Numbered from the stretch's first letter, positions 17,304 through 27,198 are shown. The stretch: 64,000 bases of DNA from Deltaproteobacteria bacterium (GCA_020444045.1 JAHLLS010000003.1:124001-188000); one strand, 5' to 3'. Translations and numbers: made by a program. The notes: generated by a model from the letters alone, not told the origin.

Positions 17304-17984
17304 ATGGGAATTTTCACGCGCTTTAGAGACATTATCAGTTCCAATATCAACGCCATGCTGGATCAGGCCGAAGATCCGGAAAAACTGATCAAGCTGATGA
17401 TCCGGGAGATGGAGGATACGCTGGTGGAACTCAAGGCGGCCTGCGCCGGTGTCATTGCCGATCGTAAAAAAACCGGACGGCGCCTGTCGGAGGTGCAGGA
17501 GCGGGAACGCCACTGGGATAGCCGTGCGCAACTGGCTGTCCGGAAAGGGCGTGACGATCTCGCCCGCGAGGCCCTGGTGGAAAAACGGCGGTTTACCCGT
17601 ATGGCGGAAGGGCTCCTTGTGGAATCAGGGGAGCAGGACGAATTGATCAATCAGTACCATGATGATATCCAGCAATTGGAAAACAAACTGCATACCGCTC
17701 GCGAAAAACAACGCATGCTGGTGCACCGCCATGCGCGGGCCCAGAACGCCCGTAGGGCGCGCGAGGACATCCGGCGTGCGGGGAACCATGAAACCATCGC
17801 CAAGTTCGAGGAACTGGAGCGTCGCATCGATCGCATGGAAGCGGAGGCTGATCTGGTTTCATATGGTGCCGGGCCGGACCTGGACCAGGCCTTTGAAAAC
17901 CTTGTGACGGACGATGATATTGAAAACGAGTTGACCGCCCTTAAATCCCGATCGGATGTCCCTGACAAGGCCCAGGCGCCCTGA
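17304..17984 (+). CDS. pspA: phage-shock protein A
   Basis: A 226-aa PspA/IM30 (ESCRT-III-like) protein that coats and repairs the stressed inner membrane and holds PspF inactive. Hallmarks are the amphipathic N-terminal helix (MGIFTRFRDIISSNINAMLD), AEDPEKLIKLMIREMEDTLVE and a long coiled coil to the C-terminus. The start at 17304 follows AGGAGG. First gene of pspABC, under a sigma-54 promoter. Confidence 0.97.
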   Translation: MGIFTRFRDIISSNINAMLDQAEDPEKLIKLMIREMEDTLVELKAACAGVIADRKKTGRRLSEVQERERHWDSRAQLAVRKGRDDLAREALVEKRRFTRMAEGLLVESGEQDELINQYHDDIQQLENKLHTAREKQRMLVHRHARAQNARRAREDIRRAGNHETIAKFEELERRIDRMEAEADLVSYGAGPDLDQAFENLVTDDDIENELTALKSRSDVPDKAQAP

Positions 17985-18045
17985 CGGGTGACGACCGGGT
18001 CAGCATCGCGCGGGTTGTTGACCCTTTTATGGGAGTATAATCTTT

Positions 18046-18300
18046 ATGACGGCCGTCTGGATGCTCATGATAATTTTCGGCAGCCTGGTTCTCATTCTGG
18101 GGACGATTTGCGGGACGATTCTCTTTGCCATCAAGTTCAGGCATGGGGGGCTTTCGTCCCGCAGCCGGGAAGCCCAAGGCGAGGAAACCCGGATGATCCA
18201 GGAAATTTACCAGGGATTGTCACGGATGGAGGCGCGGGTGGAGGCGCTGGAAACCATTTTAATGGAGCATCAGGAGAGGGGGCAAAAAAGCCATGACTGA
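18046..18300 (+). CDS. pspB: phage-shock protein B
   Basis: An 84-aa inner-membrane protein: one N-terminal transmembrane helix (about residues 4-30) followed by a charged coiled coil (IYQGLSRMEARVEALETIL), the standard PspB plan. In the known system PspB and PspC form the membrane sensor that pulls PspA off PspF. It is 61 nt after pspA, and its 3' end overlaps pspC by 8 nt, suggesting translational coupling. Confidence 0.92.
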   Translation: MTAVWMLMIIFGSLVLILGTICGTILFAIKFRHGGLSSRSREAQGEETRMIQEIYQGLSRMEARVEALETILMEHQERGQKSHD

Positions 18301-18676
18301 CAGGCGCTATCCTAAACGCAACGGTTTGTATCGATCTCGCAAGGGCGTAATATTTGGCGTTTTCAGGGGGCTGGCGACTTATTTTGATCTCAACGTCGCC
18401 TGGATCCGGATTCTGGCAGTGGTTTGTCTGGTGATCACCGGGTTGTGGCCCATGACCGGCATCTACCTGGTGGCGGCCCTGATGATGAAGCCCGCGCCGG
18501 TGCGTCCGATCGAGAATGAGGATGAAAAAGAATTCTACAACAGCTATGTCCATTCCCGGGAAGGCGCCGCACAGCGCATCCGCCGCCGGGCCCACAACCT
18601 GGAGCGGCGTATCCGCCGGCTGGAGGACAGTGTTACCTCCCGGGAGTTCGATTGGGATCAGCGCATCCGCGAATAA
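18293..18676 (+). CDS. pspC: phage-shock protein C
   Basis: A 127-aa PspC-family membrane protein. The PspC motif is visible (GLYRSRKGVIFGVFRGLATY, then WIRILAVV and a hydrophobic helix to about residue 68). The C-terminal tail is charged and coiled coil-like (RRRAHNLERRIRRLEDSV), as in proteobacterial PspC. It overlaps pspB by 8 nt and ends the operon; no pspD or pspE follows. Confidence 0.92.
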   Translation: MTDRRYPKRNGLYRSRKGVIFGVFRGLATYFDLNVAWIRILAVVCLVITGLWPMTGIYLVAALMMKPAPVRPIENEDEKEFYNSYVHSREGAAQRIRRRAHNLERRIRRLEDSVTSREFDWDQRIRE

Positions 18677-18849
18677 CGATCACCTCCTCGCAGCGGTGCC
18701 GCTTCAATATGTCTCCGGATTGTGATCGCCTTTCCGCCAATCCCCTGTCACAGGCCCTCCAACTGCCAGCCGCCGATAGCTTCGCGCGGATCTAACGTCG
18801 GTGTGGTTGGCGGATTTCCGGCATCCTGGCACTCAATCCGCTTCCGCCT

Positions 18850-19269
18850 TCACCCCTTGCGGTTCCAGATGATCTTGGCGCGTGAATCCCGGGCGGAAAG
18901 AAGCTCCAGCCGGATACCTCCGACCCGGAATCCCTCGCTGGCCTGGGATAGGGCAATGGCATGGCGGTAGGCATACTGGGGATCCAGATCCAGGATATAC
19001 ACATCCAACCGCAAGTTTTGGTTTTTAACGCCCCGATAGATGATATCCAGTTTGCCCAGACGCTGCCGGATGTCCCGTTTCAGGATCATCGCCACACGGG
19101 GTTCGTCCGGATAGGGCAGGGCCTCAACAGCGGAAGCCACGGTCGCCGGTGTTTGCGCTGTGGCGGCCGTCGTGCTGGTTGCGATGAGGTACAGGGATGT
19201 GCCGAATATGATGCCGGACAGGGAAAAGAACAGTACCGACAGCCATTTTTTTTTAGTTTCGTTTTCCAT
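18850..19269 (-). CDS. single-pass membrane protein of unknown function
   Basis: A 139-aa protein starting at 19269 (MENETKKKW), with a transmembrane helix at about residues 9-30 and a Thr/Ala-rich linker. The extracytoplasmic domain (MILKRDIRQRLGKLDIIYRG, LRLDVYILDLDPQYAYRHAI, GFRVGGIRLELLSARDS) has a plausible alpha/beta pattern. An upstream ATG at 19332 would add 21 residues. Convergent with pspABC. No family recognised. Confidence 0.68.
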   Translation of the reverse strand: MENETKKKWLSVLFFSLSGIIFGTSLYLIATSTTAATAQTPATVASAVEALPYPDEPRVAMILKRDIRQRLGKLDIIYRGVKNQNLRLDVYILDLDPQYAYRHAIALSQASEGFRVGGIRLELLSARDSRAKIIWNRKG

Positions 19270-19696
19270 GGTTGCTGCTGATCCGCTTTGTTTTGAAAAC
19301 GCCGCTTTAGCGCAATTGGTTTTGCGCGTCAACCTGCCGTTTGTCTAACGGGCTTTTAGCATGATTACCGAAGGGCGAATTCTAAATGGACTGAGAAGTT
19401 AAGAATTGAACGTAAAGTATTCAAGTCCACCACGTGTTTTCCGGCATGTAAAAAAAATCAGCGATCAGCCCCGCCTATTACTTTGGCAGGATGTTTGAGG
19501 TGCCCACTCGCGTGAAGATGGTCGCGAAAGCGGTATGCCTTTTCTTTCGTATGCCTGGGACATGCGGATCGGAACTACTGGTTTCAAGTAACATATTCAT
19601 GGCATGCCGCTGAAAATTGCGAAGTGAACGTATTCGCTCTGCCAGCGGTATGGCCGCATCCTCACGTGCAATGCATCATCCGGTTGCGCAATCGCA
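19270..19696. other. intergenic, nothing recognised
   Basis: About 430 nt between two minus-strand genes. I see no open frame with a ribosome binding site, no strong hairpin and no repeat. It probably holds the promoter of the gene at 18850-19269. Confidence 0.5.
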
Positions 19697-20053
19697 TTAG
19701 AAGGAGGCCCTGGCCTGCCTCGGGGCATAGCAGTTGCAGTGAAATTGCTCGTTTAAAAAGCGCTGAATTTTATATGGCTTGCGCTCCATGTCGCTTTGCA
19801 CCATGACGTCCACCAGATGGTCGCGATTCGTCATGAGAAACCGTGCTTTACTGGCTTCCAGGTGGCCTTTGCGTTGAAGCTGGTCGGACCGGGAATTTTG
19901 CAGTGACGTCTTTTCCAGGCAGATCTTGATTTCATGGTCGATGGCGGCCTGGTAGTAATGACTTAGCGCTGCCGCGCTGTCATCACCGCCAAAGGCCGGG
20001 GCGTAAAGGCAAAGGATCATTGCGACGACCAAAAGGCTCAAACAGGTTTTCAT
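19697..20053 (-). CDS. exported small protein of unknown function
   Basis: A 118-aa protein with a clear Sec signal peptide (MKTCLSLLVVAMILCLYAPA, cleavage probably after AFG near residue 22). The mature part is charged and helical, with three Cys in total beyond the signal (KICLEK, FHCNCY). AAGGAGAAAGAC precedes the ATG. No family recognised; the CNC motif near the C-terminus could form a disulfide or bind a metal. Confidence 0.72.
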   Translation of the reverse strand: MKTCLSLLVVAMILCLYAPAFGGDDSAAALSHYYQAAIDHEIKICLEKTSLQNSRSDQLQRKGHLEASKARFLMTNRDHLVDVMVQSDMERKPYKIQRFLNEQFHCNCYAPRQARASF

Positions 20054-20756
20054 TGTCTTTCTCCTTTAGATGGGGGTTATGGGGGTAGACAGGCAACACC
20101 TTGCTATTCTTGGCGGCGTCGCCGGGATGGCCATGTCCGATACCGAACTGGCTTTATGGGAACAAGCCTTGCGCTGTCATCCGGGCGGAAAACTCGGTTG
20201 GATGTGTCCAAGATGTCTGGCAGAATCGATGCTGTGCGGTCGTTGCGAGAATGAGAAGGCTAACGTCGTTGTGAGAGATTGGGCGCTATCGTCTGCAGGG
20301 TAAAAGGCGGTGTCTATTGGTGATAAAATCGAATACGTTCACTTCACAGCTGTCACAAAGCATGAAGCATGCCAGTTTATTCTACGGGTTTACCGGGGAA
20401 GGCCTCCGAGGATCTGTGTTTGCCTCAAATTATTCACCAATTTTGAATCGGCGGAAGATAAAAGATATCGATATCCTGCTGGAATGTTTCTTATAAATAG
20501 TCAACCGGATTGGCAGGTGGAGGGGCATGCGGCAACCTTGTTGACACGGTCCCGATCCGGATGCCGCATGAGACCACGGTGGATGCCGGTCCTCCTTTGG
20601 CGAATACCTGTGGACAAACGCCGCCCGATAACGTATAGGCCCTGATTCTTCATGCGGTGATGCATGAATCTTTCCGACGGATGATCCCCATTGCTAAAAG
20701 AGCTGTTGGGGATCGATTTTATGGTATCGACGATTACATAAGGATAAACAGTTCCG
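20054..20756. other. long intergenic region before typA; one weak small frame
   Basis: About 700 nt without a firmly supported gene. A frame at 20133-20303 (+) would encode 56 aa with a Cys group (MCPRCLAESMLCGRCENE) that looks like a zinc knuckle. It has no convincing ribosome binding site, and I rate it about 0.25. A short inverted repeat (TCATGC...GCATGA) lies near 20648-20666. The remainder probably carries the typA promoter. Confidence 0.4.
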
Positions 20757-22586
20757 ATGTCCGAACGCTTGCAGCAAAATATGGCCATCCGCAATATCGC
20801 TATCATCGCCCATGTCGACCACGGCAAAACCACCCTGGTGGATGCCATGTTTCGGCAGAGTGGGCTTTTTCGTGACAACCAGGACATGGACGAGCGCGTC
20901 ATGGACAGCATGGACCTGGAGCGGGAGCGCGGCATTACGATTGCCGCGAAAAACTGTTCCGTGGTCTGGCATGACGTCAAGATCAACATTATCGACACCC
21001 CGGGTCATGCCGATTTCGGCGGTGAGGTGGAACGGGCGCTTTCCATGGCCGACGGGGCCCTGCTGCTGGTGGACGCCTCCGAGGGCCCGCTGCCCCAGAC
21101 CCGTTTCGTGCTGGAAAAAACCCTGGCGGCCGGCCTGACCGTCATCGTGGTCATCAACAAGATCGATCGCAAAGATGCTCGTCCCGATGAAATCCTGGAC
21201 AAGGTCTACGACCTGTTTATCGACCTGGATGCCAACGAAGAACAGCTTGATTTCCCGTATCTCTATGCCATTGGACGCGACGGGGTGGCCCAGAAGACAC
21301 CGGAAGAAAAGGGCCAAAACCTGCATCCCCTGCTGGACCTGATCATCGAGGCGATCCCGGCGCCGTCTTTCGATCCCAAGGCCCCCTTTCAGATGCTGGT
21401 TTCCGATTTGGGGTACTCCGATTACCTGGGGCGTCTGGCCATCGGCCGGGTAGCCAACGGGAAGGCCCGGTACAAGGACAGCCTGGTGTGCGTCGGCGCC
21501 GGAGGAAGCCATCGCCCGTTGAAAGTTTCACGCCTGCAGACCTATGGCGGTGTGACCCTGCAAGACGTGGAGACGGCCGAACCGGGGGACATTATCGTGC
21601 TGTCCGGCATCGAGGAGGTTCAAATCGGGGATACCATTGCCACCCGGGACAATCCCATGGCATTGCCCCGCATCAGCGTTGACGAACCGACCGTTTCCAT
21701 GCGTTTTACCATCAATGCGTCTCCCCTGGCCGGCCGTGAGGGCAAACTCGTGCAGTCCAGCAAGATCCGGGAAAGACTGATCAAGGAAACGCTGCGCAAC
21801 GTGGCCATCCAGATGGAAGAGACCGAGAGCCGGGACGTTTTTCTGGTCAAGGGCCGCGGCGAGTTTCAGATGGCCATTCTGATCGAAACCATGCGCCGGG
21901 AAGGCTTCGAGCTGACAGTGGGGCGGCCCGAGGTGATCTATAAATACAAAGACGGAGAACGGCTGGAGCCCATCGAACATCTCTATATCGATTGCGATGA
22001 AGCTTTCATGGGGATCGTGACCGAAAAGCTGTCCGCCCGCAAGGGACAGATGGCCAACATGATCAATCATGGCAGCGGCCGCGTGCGACTGGAATTCACC
22101 ATCCCGGCCCGCGCCCTGATCGGCTACCGGGATGAATTCCTGACCGACACCAAAGGCACCGGGATTCTGAATACCTATTTCGAAGGCTACGACAGCTTCC
22201 GCGGTGATTTCCCCAGCCGGTTTACCGGTTCCATCGTGTCCGACCGCCAGGGGCAGGCCGTGGCCTATGCCCTTTTCAACCTGGAGCCCCGGGGGCAGCT
22301 TTTTATCGAACCCGGAGATCCGGTCTATGAAGGCATGGTTTTCGGGGAGCACAACCGCGCCAACGATATCAACGCCAATCCCTGCAAAGAGAAGAAACTA
22401 TCCAACATGCGGGCCTCGGGGCGTGATGAAAACGTTATTTTATCCCCGGTAAAGCCCATGACCCTGGAGCGTGCCATCCATTTCATCCGCGAAGACGAAA
22501 TGGTGGAGGTCACCCCGCGTTCCATCCGCCTGCGCAAGGCCGTGCTTTCCGCCCAGGGCCGCTACCGCCAGCGTCCGCGGGATTAG
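20757..22586 (+). CDS. typA: translational GTPase TypA/BipA
   Basis: A 609-aa ribosome-associated GTPase used in late 50S assembly and stress translation. G motifs are AHVDHGKTT, DTPGHADFGGE and NKIDRKDARPDE; switch I includes RERGITIAAKN. The EF-Tu domain 2, EF-G-like and TypA C-terminal domains follow in order (ALIGYRDEFLTDTKGTG and NLEPRGQLFIEPGDPVYEG are diagnostic). Length fits the family (about 600). It precedes a nitroreductase gene by 151 nt. Confidence 0.97.
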   Translation: MSERLQQNMAIRNIAIIAHVDHGKTTLVDAMFRQSGLFRDNQDMDERVMDSMDLERERGITIAAKNCSVVWHDVKINIIDTPGHADFGGEVERALSMADGALLLVDASEGPLPQTRFVLEKTLAAGLTVIVVINKIDRKDARPDEILDKVYDLFIDLDANEEQLDFPYLYAIGRDGVAQKTPEEKGQNLHPLLDLIIEAIPAPSFDPKAPFQMLVSDLGYSDYLGRLAIGRVANGKARYKDSLVCVGAGGSHRPLKVSRLQTYGGVTLQDVETAEPGDIIVLSGIEEVQIGDTIATRDNPMALPRISVDEPTVSMRFTINASPLAGREGKLVQSSKIRERLIKETLRNVAIQMEETESRDVFLVKGRGEFQMAILIETMRREGFELTVGRPEVIYKYKDGERLEPIEHLYIDCDEAFMGIVTEKLSARKGQMANMINHGSGRVRLEFTIPARALIGYRDEFLTDTKGTGILNTYFEGYDSFRGDFPSRFTGSIVSDRQGQAVAYALFNLEPRGQLFIEPGDPVYEGMVFGEHNRANDINANPCKEKKLSNMRASGRDENVILSPVKPMTLERAIHFIREDEMVEVTPRSIRLRKAVLSAQGRYRQRPRD

Positions 22587-22737
22587 TTTTCCTATTGGAT
22601 TTGCATTGCCATCCAAATGTGTATTCGCTATGGTTTGGCCGCATCAAAGCGATTTCGAACGGATTTCTGCGACTGAATCCCGAGCGCTTTTGAACCACTT
22701 TCTATCGCACCCCCTCTTTCGGAAGGAGACCCTGTTC

Positions 22738-23562
22738 ATGTCCCTGCTGCAGATCGATCGCGAGCGTTGTCACCGTGACGGCATCTGCGCCGATGTCTGT
22801 CCGGCGCTGATCATAACCCTTGAAGAAGAGGATGGCTATCCTACCCTGGTGGACGGTGGCGCCGAGCGCTGCCTTCACTGCGGCCACTGCGTTGCCGTAT
22901 GCCCCCACGGCGCCTTGAGCCACACATCGATGGCGATGGAAGACTGCCCTACCATTGAAAGGGACCGCCTGCCGGATGCGGCCCAGATGGAGCAGTTCCT
23001 GAGGGCACGACGCTCCATCCGTCGGTATAAGAAGGATCTGCTGGACCGGGAGACCCTGGCGCGCCTCATCGATGCGGCCCGCTACGCGCCCTCCGGCCAC
23101 AATTCCCAACCGGTCCAGTGGCTGGTGGTGCAGGCACCCGAAGAGGTTCAACGCCTGGCCGGGCGCGTCGCGGACTGGATGCGGCATCTTATCGATGAAA
23201 AGAACCCGATGGCGGCAGCCCTGCATATGGACATGGTGGTGGATGCCTGGGACAAGGGCCATGATCGCATCTGTCGCAGTGCCCCTCATCTGATCGTGGC
23301 CCATGCGGCCAAGGCCAACCCCATGGCGCCGGCCGCGGCCACCATTGCGTTGACATATCTCGAACTAGCCGCGGCATCTATGGGGCTGGGTGCCTGCTGG
23401 GCGGGCTATTTCAATGTGGCGGCCAATGTCTGGCCGCCGCTGAAGGAGGCCCTGGTCTTGCCGGATGGTCATGTTCCTTTCGGGGCCATGATGGTGGGTC
23501 GTCCGAAATACCGTTATCAACGCTTGCCGCTCCGGAACGCGCCCCAAATTCTCTGGCGCTGA
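22738..23562 (+). CDS. nitroreductase fused to an N-terminal ferredoxin domain
   Basis: A 274-aa flavoenzyme. Residues 1-60 hold two 4Fe-4S motifs (CHRDGICADVCP and CLHCGHCVAVCP). Residues 80-274 are an FMN nitroreductase domain (LRARRSIRRYKKD, DAARYAPSGHNSQPVQW, LELAAASMGLGACWAG, PFGAMMVGRPKYRYQR). This ferredoxin-nitroreductase plan is common in anaerobes, where reduced ferredoxin could feed the flavin. GGAAGGAG precedes the ATG. It is 71 nt upstream of another multi-cluster Fe-S gene, so the two may form an operon. Substrate unknown. Confidence 0.9.
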   Translation: MSLLQIDRERCHRDGICADVCPALIITLEEEDGYPTLVDGGAERCLHCGHCVAVCPHGALSHTSMAMEDCPTIERDRLPDAAQMEQFLRARRSIRRYKKDLLDRETLARLIDAARYAPSGHNSQPVQWLVVQAPEEVQRLAGRVADWMRHLIDEKNPMAAALHMDMVVDAWDKGHDRICRSAPHLIVAHAAKANPMAPAAATIALTYLELAAASMGLGACWAGYFNVAANVWPPLKEALVLPDGHVPFGAMMVGRPKYRYQRLPLRNAPQILWR

Positions 23563-23633
23563 TCTCACCCGCGTTCCGTGGAGAATGTTTGTCTGATCCT
23601 GAAATATCACGGCCGGATGGTCGAGCGATACCC

Positions 23634-25379
23634 ATGAATCCAGTCTATCCCCAGTTGGCCCGGCACCTGGACGACCTGCCGGGCGGATATCCGGCGACGG
23701 CGAGCGGCGTCGAGCTCCGTATCCTGCAGCGCCTTTTCACGCCGCAGGATGCCGCCCTGGCGTTGAAGCTGACCGTCATACCGGAGCCACCCCGGGTGGT
23801 GGCCCGCCGGGCGGGGTTAAGCGAAGCCGCCACGGCTGAACGCCTGGAAGCCATGGCGGCCAAAGGGCTGATTTTCAGGGTGACGGGTAAGAACGGGTGC
23901 GATGCCTATATGGCGGCCCAGTTCGTGGTCGGCATCTGGGAGTTTCAGGTCAATCGACTGACCCCGGAGCTGATCGAGGACATGGAAGCCTACATCCCCA
24001 CCCTGATGAAAACCGCCTGGAAACGGCCCCAGCTGCGTACGATTCCGGTTCACCGCAGTATCCGTCCGGAATTGGCGGTGATGACCTACGAGCGGGCCGA
24101 GGTGCTGCTGGGCCGCCACCGGACTTTCGCGGTGAGTCCCTGTATTTGCCGCAGAGAGCGCACCATGGCGGGTCAGGGCTGTGACCGCCCCGGGGAAACC
24201 TGCCTGTCCTTTGGTTCGGCGGCGGAATACATGGTTGCCAATGAAATCGGACGGTTCATCGAGGCATCCGAAGCGCTTGCCATTCTTCAGTTGGCCGACA
24301 AAAAGAGTCTCGTGGTCCAGCCCGGGCACGCCCGGGCCACCAATTATATCTGCTTGTGCTGCGGCTGCTGCTGCGGGGTTCTGCGGACGCTCCGGACGTA
24401 TCCCCGTCCGGCGGACATGGTGGCTTCCGCGTTTTCGGCCCATGCCGATCCATCGGCCTGCAGTGGGTGCGCTGTCTGCCTGGAGCGATGTCAGATGGGG
24501 GCGCTTTCCATGACGGATGACCGGGTCGTGTTGGACACCGGCCGCTGTATTGGCTGCGGGTTGTGCGTCACCACCTGTCCGACCGGGGCCCTGACGCTGA
24601 AGCGCAAGCCCGCCGAACGGCAGCCGCGCATCCCGCACAATGCGGTCACGGCGGCCCTGGCCCACGGCCGGGCCCGGGGCAAGCTTGGCTTGGGCGAATT
24701 GATTCACCTTCAGGTGGATTCCACCCTGGATCGACTGCGGACCCGCCAAAAAGCCGGGGGCGAAATGACGCCGAAAGCTGTGACCGTGAACGACTATTAC
24801 CGCGATCATTACCAGTCCTACCATGACGAAACGGTCGCCATCGACCCGGAGCCTTTTCTGGGGTCGTTTGCCCGACGCCTGTCGCCGGGCGACCGCGTGT
24901 TGGACGTGGGCTGCGGGTCGGGGCGGGACTTGCGCTGGCTGCGGGATAAAGGCATGGCGGTGACCGGCTTCGAGCGGTCACCCGGATTGGCAAAACTGGC
25001 TGCGGGCCATGCCGGATGCGACATTATCGAGGGTGATTTCACCACGCACGATTTCACCCCGCTGGCGATGGATGCCATCCTGATGTGCGGCGCGCTGGTG
25101 CACGTGCCGCACGACATGCTGCCGATCACGCTTGACAATATTCTTCTCGCGCTGAATCGCACGTCCGGTAAACGTATCGTTTATCTGTCCCTGAAAGAAG
25201 GCAAGGGGGCTGCGACCGATAGCCGGGGACGTGTGTTTTACTTCTGGCAGCAATCCGAACTGGCCTGTCTTCTGTCCGAATCCGGTCTGCGTGTTTTGGA
25301 GTCGAAACGCAGTGCGTCGGCCGACGGCAGCGGCCAGATCTGGCTGGGATTTTTACTTCATTACGGCGGCGCGCCATGA
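23634..25379 (+). CDS. multi-cluster Fe-S protein fused to a SAM-dependent methyltransferase
   Basis: A 581-aa two-part protein. The N-terminal 370 residues have a helical winged-helix-like lead (SGVELRILQRLFTPQDAALA), Cys groups SPCICRRER and GCDRPGETC, the cluster ICLCCGCCCGVLR, and two ferredoxin motifs (CSGCAVCLERCQ, CIGCGLCVTTCP). The C-terminal 210 residues are a class I methyltransferase with SAM motif VLDVGCGSGRDLRWL and later DAILMCGALVH. The frame is continuous; an internal ATG at 24765 with GGGGGCGAA upstream could also start the methyltransferase alone. I chose the ATG at 23634 on family length; a TTG at 23589 is the alternative. Paralogue of the N-terminal part: 5638-6453. Confidence 0.85.
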   Translation: MNPVYPQLARHLDDLPGGYPATASGVELRILQRLFTPQDAALALKLTVIPEPPRVVARRAGLSEAATAERLEAMAAKGLIFRVTGKNGCDAYMAAQFVVGIWEFQVNRLTPELIEDMEAYIPTLMKTAWKRPQLRTIPVHRSIRPELAVMTYERAEVLLGRHRTFAVSPCICRRERTMAGQGCDRPGETCLSFGSAAEYMVANEIGRFIEASEALAILQLADKKSLVVQPGHARATNYICLCCGCCCGVLRTLRTYPRPADMVASAFSAHADPSACSGCAVCLERCQMGALSMTDDRVVLDTGRCIGCGLCVTTCPTGALTLKRKPAERQPRIPHNAVTAALAHGRARGKLGLGELIHLQVDSTLDRLRTRQKAGGEMTPKAVTVNDYYRDHYQSYHDETVAIDPEPFLGSFARRLSPGDRVLDVGCGSGRDLRWLRDKGMAVTGFERSPGLAKLAAGHAGCDIIEGDFTTHDFTPLAMDAILMCGALVHVPHDMLPITLDNILLALNRTSGKRIVYLSLKEGKGAATDSRGRVFYFWQQSELACLLSESGLRVLESKRSASADGSGQIWLGFLLHYGGAP

Positions 25380-25449
25380 TACGTTTTTATACCACTGGCG
25401 ACAGTGGCTTTTGTCTCGCCGGGAACACCCTAAGAGGAGATTAACGGAA

Positions 25450-27129
25450 GTGAGTCAAGACACCAAAAAAGTCATCTATTCGATGATCAACGTCAGTAAA
25501 TTTTATGACAAGAAGCCGGTCCTTAAAGACATTTCCCTCTCATATTTCTACGGCGCCAAAATCGGCGTGCTGGGGTTGAACGGCGCCGGCAAGAGCTCAT
25601 TGTTGAAGATAATGGCCGGGCACGACACCGAGTTCAACGGGGAGACCATTCTCTCCGACGGCTACACGGTGGGCTATCTCGAGCAGGAACCCCTGGTGGA
25701 TGTGGACAAGACCGTACGGGCGGTGGTGGAGGAAGGGGTTCAGGAAACAGCCGATCTGCTCAAGGAATTCGAGACCATCAACATGCAGTTTGCCGAGCCG
25801 ATGGATGACGACGCCATGGACAAGCTCATCCAGCGACAGGGCGATGTGCAGGAAAAACTGGACGCCCTCGATGCCTGGGATCTCGAGGCCCGGCTGGAGA
25901 TGGCCATGGACGCCCTGCGCTGCCCGCCGGCCGACGCGTCGGTCAAGGTGCTCTCCGGTGGTGAAAGGCGCCGCGTGGCGCTCTGTCGTCTTTTGCTGAA
26001 GAAGCCCGATATTCTGCTGCTGGATGAACCCACCAACCATCTGGATGCCGAAAGCGTGGCCTGGCTGGAGCATCACCTGCAGCAGTATACGGGAACCGTC
26101 ATTGCGGTGACCCATGACCGCTATTTCCTGGACAATGTGGCTGGTTGGATTCTGGAACTGGATCGGGGGCACGGCATTCCCTGGAAAGGCAACTATTCCA
26201 GTTGGCTGGAGCAGAAGCAGGAACGCCTGCGCCGCGAAGAAAAGGCCGAAAGTACCCGGCAAAAAACGCTGGAGCGTGAACTGGAATGGATCCGCATGTC
26301 GCCGAAAGGGCGCCATGCCAAGAGTCAGGCGCGCATCAGCGCCTATGAAAAACTGTTGTTCCAGGAAGCCGAAACCCGTGAAAAAGAGCTCGAACTCTTT
26401 ATCCCCCCGGGACCGCGGCTCGGCGACCTCGTCATTGAGGCAAATGAGGTGCGTAAGGCCTATGGGGAACGCCTGCTGGTGGAGCACATGAGTTTCAGCC
26501 TGCCTCCCGGGGGCATTGTGGGTGTGATCGGCCCCAACGGCGCCGGCAAGACCACCCTCTTCAGGATGATTACCGGCCAGGAGTCGCCGGACAGCGGCAC
26601 GATCCGGCTGGGCGAAACCGTGAAACTGGCCTACGTGGATCAGAACCGGGAACTGGATGGCAACAAGAGCATCTGGGAGGAAATTACGGGCGGGGCGGAT
26701 CAGATCGAACTTGGCCAGCGACAGGTCAATTCGCGCGCCTACGTGGCCCGGTTCAATTTTTCCGGGCAGGAGCAGCAGAGAAAAGTATCCATGCTTTCCG
26801 GCGGCCAGCGCAACCGTGTCCATCTGGCCAAGATGCTGCGGGAGGGCGCCAATGTGCTGCTGCTGGATGAGCCGACCAACGATCTGGATGTGAACACCCT
26901 GAGGGCGCTGGAGGAGGCGCTGGAGAATTTCGGGGGCTGCGCCGTGGTCATCAGCCATGACCGCTGGTTTCTGGATCGCCTGGCGACGCATATTCTGGCG
27001 TTTGAAGGGGACAGCCAGGCGGTTTTTTTTCAGGGGAACTGGTCGGAGTATGAGGCGGATCGCCAACAGCGCCTGGGCGCCGATGCGGCCGTGCCCAAAC
27101 GCATCCGGTACCGCCAGCTGACACGCTAA
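25450..27129 (+). CDS. ettA: energy-dependent translational throttle protein EttA (ABC-F)
   Basis: A 559-aa ABC-F ATPase that binds the ribosomal E site and responds to the ATP/ADP state. It has two ABC domains (Walker A GLNGAGKSS and GPNGAGKTT; signatures LSGGERRRVAL and LSGGQRNRVHL; DEPTNHLDAES and DEPTNDLDVNT). The linker between them is helical and charged. The length and the opening KKVIYSMINVSKFYDKKPVL fit EttA better than Uup. The start is a GTG at 25450 preceded by GAGGAG. Confidence 0.93.
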   Translation: MSQDTKKVIYSMINVSKFYDKKPVLKDISLSYFYGAKIGVLGLNGAGKSSLLKIMAGHDTEFNGETILSDGYTVGYLEQEPLVDVDKTVRAVVEEGVQETADLLKEFETINMQFAEPMDDDAMDKLIQRQGDVQEKLDALDAWDLEARLEMAMDALRCPPADASVKVLSGGERRRVALCRLLLKKPDILLLDEPTNHLDAESVAWLEHHLQQYTGTVIAVTHDRYFLDNVAGWILELDRGHGIPWKGNYSSWLEQKQERLRREEKAESTRQKTLERELEWIRMSPKGRHAKSQARISAYEKLLFQEAETREKELELFIPPGPRLGDLVIEANEVRKAYGERLLVEHMSFSLPPGGIVGVIGPNGAGKTTLFRMITGQESPDSGTIRLGETVKLAYVDQNRELDGNKSIWEEITGGADQIELGQRQVNSRAYVARFNFSGQEQQRKVSMLSGGQRNRVHLAKMLREGANVLLLDEPTNDLDVNTLRALEEALENFGGCAVVISHDRWFLDRLATHILAFEGDSQAVFFQGNWSEYEADRQQRLGADAAVPKRIRYRQLTR

Positions 27130-27198
27130 AGTATTGGCCTTGACACGAAAGGATGGGGCACGACAGGAGGAAAATGACTCCTCTATACAGGAGAACGG

